Origin: Arthrobacter crusticola
GTDB lineage: Bacteria > Actinomycetota > Actinomycetes > Actinomycetales > Micrococcaceae
DNA length: 64,000 nt
Assembly (NCBI RefSeq): GCF_004357995.1
Contig: NZ_SMTK01000006.1
Location: forward strand, 124,001-188,000
Direction: 5' to 3'
Below are positions 62,781 through 64,000 of the stretch, piece by piece. A program made the translations under genes and the position numbers. Below the pieces are notes generated by a model. That model was not told the origin of the DNA. It saw only the letters and a program-made list of their open reading frames with translations, and did no database searches. Positions within the stretch are counted from its first letter, which is position 1. Each line of letters starts with the position of its first letter.

Positions 62781-63520
62781 ATTTCCTTGAGGAGATCGCA
62801 AACAATCCCGGGCTGACCGAGGCGCTGCCCAAGGAGTTCGGCGCAACGCTCCAGATGATCAGCATCTCCGGTTTCTTCACGGTGCTCATCGGACTACCCC
62901 TCGGGGTGTTCCTCATCGCGAGTGCGCCGGGCGGGCTCCGCCCCATGCCGGTCACTCAGCGCATCCTCTCGGATGTCGTGGTGAACATCACGCGCTCGGT
63001 CCCGTTCGCGATCCTGATGGTCTCCCTCATCCCGCTGGCGCGCCTGATCACCGGCACCTCCATCGGCCCGGTCGCGGCCTCGGTGTCGCTGAGCATCGGC
63101 AGCATTCCATTCTTCGCCCGGATCGTCGAGACGAGCCTGCGCGACGTCGCCGCCGGCAAGATCGACGCGGCGCTCGTGATGGGATCCACCCGCATGCAAG
63201 TGATCCGCAAGGTGCTCCTCCCCGAAGCCCTGCCCGGGCTCATCGCCGGTTTCACCTCCACCCTCGTCGCCCTCGTCGGATACTCGGCGATGGCCGGCAT
63301 CATCGGCGGCGGGGGCCTGGGCCGGCTCGCCTACAACTACGGGCTCCAGCGCTTCGACACCACCGTGATGGTGGTGATCATCGTGATCATCGTCGCGATC
63401 GTCCAGCTGATCCAGCTGGCCGGGGACCGGGCGATGGCCCGGGTGGACCACCGCAACGCCGCCACTGCGGGGGCGGGACGGCGCCGCCGGCGCGTCCCCG
63501 CCGTCGAGGTCTCCGCCTAG
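62777..63520 (+). CDS. metI: Methionine ABC transporter permease MetI
   Basis: A 247-residue permease with five or six hydrophobic helices, including MISISGFFTVLIGLPLGVFL and a run of hydrophobic residues near the C-terminus (TTVMVVIIVIIVAIVQLIQL). The EAA-type loop is GKIDAALVMGSTRMQVIRKV, followed by LLPEALPGLIAGFTSTLVAL. It forms the homodimeric pore for methionine import with MetN and MetQ. The last 30 residues are a basic tail. ATGA coupling joins it to metN. Confidence 0.95.
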   Translation: MNFLEEIANNPGLTEALPKEFGATLQMISISGFFTVLIGLPLGVFLIASAPGGLRPMPVTQRILSDVVVNITRSVPFAILMVSLIPLARLITGTSIGPVAASVSLSIGSIPFFARIVETSLRDVAAGKIDAALVMGSTRMQVIRKVLLPEALPGLIAGFTSTLVALVGYSAMAGIIGGGGLGRLAYNYGLQRFDTTVMVVIIVIIVAIVQLIQLAGDRAMARVDHRNAATAGAGRRRRRVPAVEVSA

Positions 63521-63680
63521 GCGGATCCCGCACTCCACCGGGTTTCGACCTCCGAGGGTCGACCGATGCAGGTTTCCGCATGCCGGACCACCATCCGGCC
63601 GCTGCGGTTCGGCAGCCAGTAGCCGCTAGCTGCCCCGTTTCCGGCCCTTGGGCGCCGGACCTCCGAAAGGAAACGCACCC

Positions 63681-64000
63681 GTGCGTAAACTGCTCTCCCT
63701 TGCCGCCACCGGCCTCGCAGCCACCCTCACGCTCTCCGCCTGCGGCGCCTCCGCTGCCGAAAGCGAAACCGTCGAATCCCTGGATCCGGCGAACCCTGTC
63801 ACCGTGACCGTCGGGGCCAGCCCGCTGCCCCACGCCCGCATCCTCGAATTCGTCGACGAGAACCTCGCCGAGGAAAGCGGCATCGACCTCGAGATCGTCG
63901 AGTTCGACGACTACACCACCCCGAACATCGCCCTGAAGGACGGCGACCTTGACGCCAACTACTTCCAGCACCTTCCCTACTTCGAGCAGCAGGTGGAGGG
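63681..64000 (+). CDS. metQ: Methionine-binding lipoprotein MetQ (cut by the window edge)
   Basis: The first 106 residues of an NlpA/MetQ lipoprotein. The signal peptide ends in the lipobox LSAC with the lipidated Cys at 22. VTVGASPLPHARILEFVDEN and the binding region IALKDGDLDANYFQHLPYFE fit the family. The GTG has GAAAGGAAA upstream at good spacing. It follows metI by 160 bases, which hold small stem-loops (TCGACC/GGTCGA, 63545-63562). The frame remains open at the window end. Confidence 0.93.
   Translation, partial: MRKLLSLAATGLAATLTLSACGASAAESETVESLDPANPVTVTVGASPLPHARILEFVDENLAEESGIDLEIVEFDDYTTPNIALKDGDLDANYFQHLPYFEQQVE

Overview
The window is a stretch of actinobacterial chromosome (very GC-rich, roughly 70% by eye, many GTG starts, strong third-position GC). 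Three gene groups carry the signature: mtrA-mtrB-lpqB, sigK-rskA, and a run whose order matches the Mycobacterium tuberculosis Rv3193c-Rv3204 neighbourhood as I remember it (UPF0182, PDZ/Lon-like protease, DUF2342, UvrD2, NudC, AdnA/AdnB, alkyltransferase-like protein). The overall layout (secA, hpf, comF, mtrAB-lpqB) fits Micrococcales, probably Micrococcaceae, but the genus cannot be fixed from this sequence alone.

Layout. 1-2.5 kb: a truncated gene, a small excisionase-type HTH protein, a two-repeat hypothetical protein, a LysM protein and an Rv3235-family protein. 2.5-12.7 kb (minus strand): secA, a YcaQ-like glycosylase, hpf, comF, then mtrA-mtrB-lpqB (envelope and cell-cycle signalling). 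13-19.4 kb (plus): a coupled membrane-protein / DUF4129 / DUF4350 / MoxR / DUF58 / DUF4166 operon. 19.4-26.3 kb (minus): a MetE-like protein, chorismate mutase, cysteine desulfurase plus mnmA (tRNA 2-thiouridine), and a MacAB-type exporter. 26.5-32.4 kb (plus): a divergent dihydropteroate-synthase paralogue coupled to a RibD-like reductase, a J-domain protein, trmL, a methyltransferase and sigK-rskA. 32.5-36.7 kb (minus): etfB-etfA-PIG-L and an HtrA-type protease. 37-41.6 kb (plus): a TPM-domain/coiled-coil protein with PspA, and a photolyase. 41.7-46.2 kb (minus): initiator tRNA-fMet, UPF0182 and the PDZ/Lon-like protease. 46.5-60.7 kb: DUF2342, a YgjP-like peptidase, UvrD2, NudC, a kinase-fold protein, AdnB and AdnA, and an alkyltransferase-like protein. 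60.8-64 kb (plus): a DnaQ-like exonuclease and metN-metI-metQ, the last cut by the window edge.

The content is mostly core genome: DNA repair (YcaQ, photolyase, UvrD2, AdnAB, ATL, exonuclease), envelope homeostasis (MtrAB-LpqB, HtrA, TPM-PspA, UPF0182, PDZ protease) and sulfur/methionine metabolism (cysteine desulfurase, MnmA, MetNIQ). I saw no transposase, integrase, prophage, CRISPR array or rRNA. I found no convincing new defence or biosynthetic system. The most interesting signals are a recurring leaderless-promoter layout (TANNNT six to eight bases before the start codon), a 12-bp inverted repeat over the photolyase promoter, a five-unit 19-bp repeat cluster near 48 kb, and a DHPS-like protein that lacks the canonical active-site residues.
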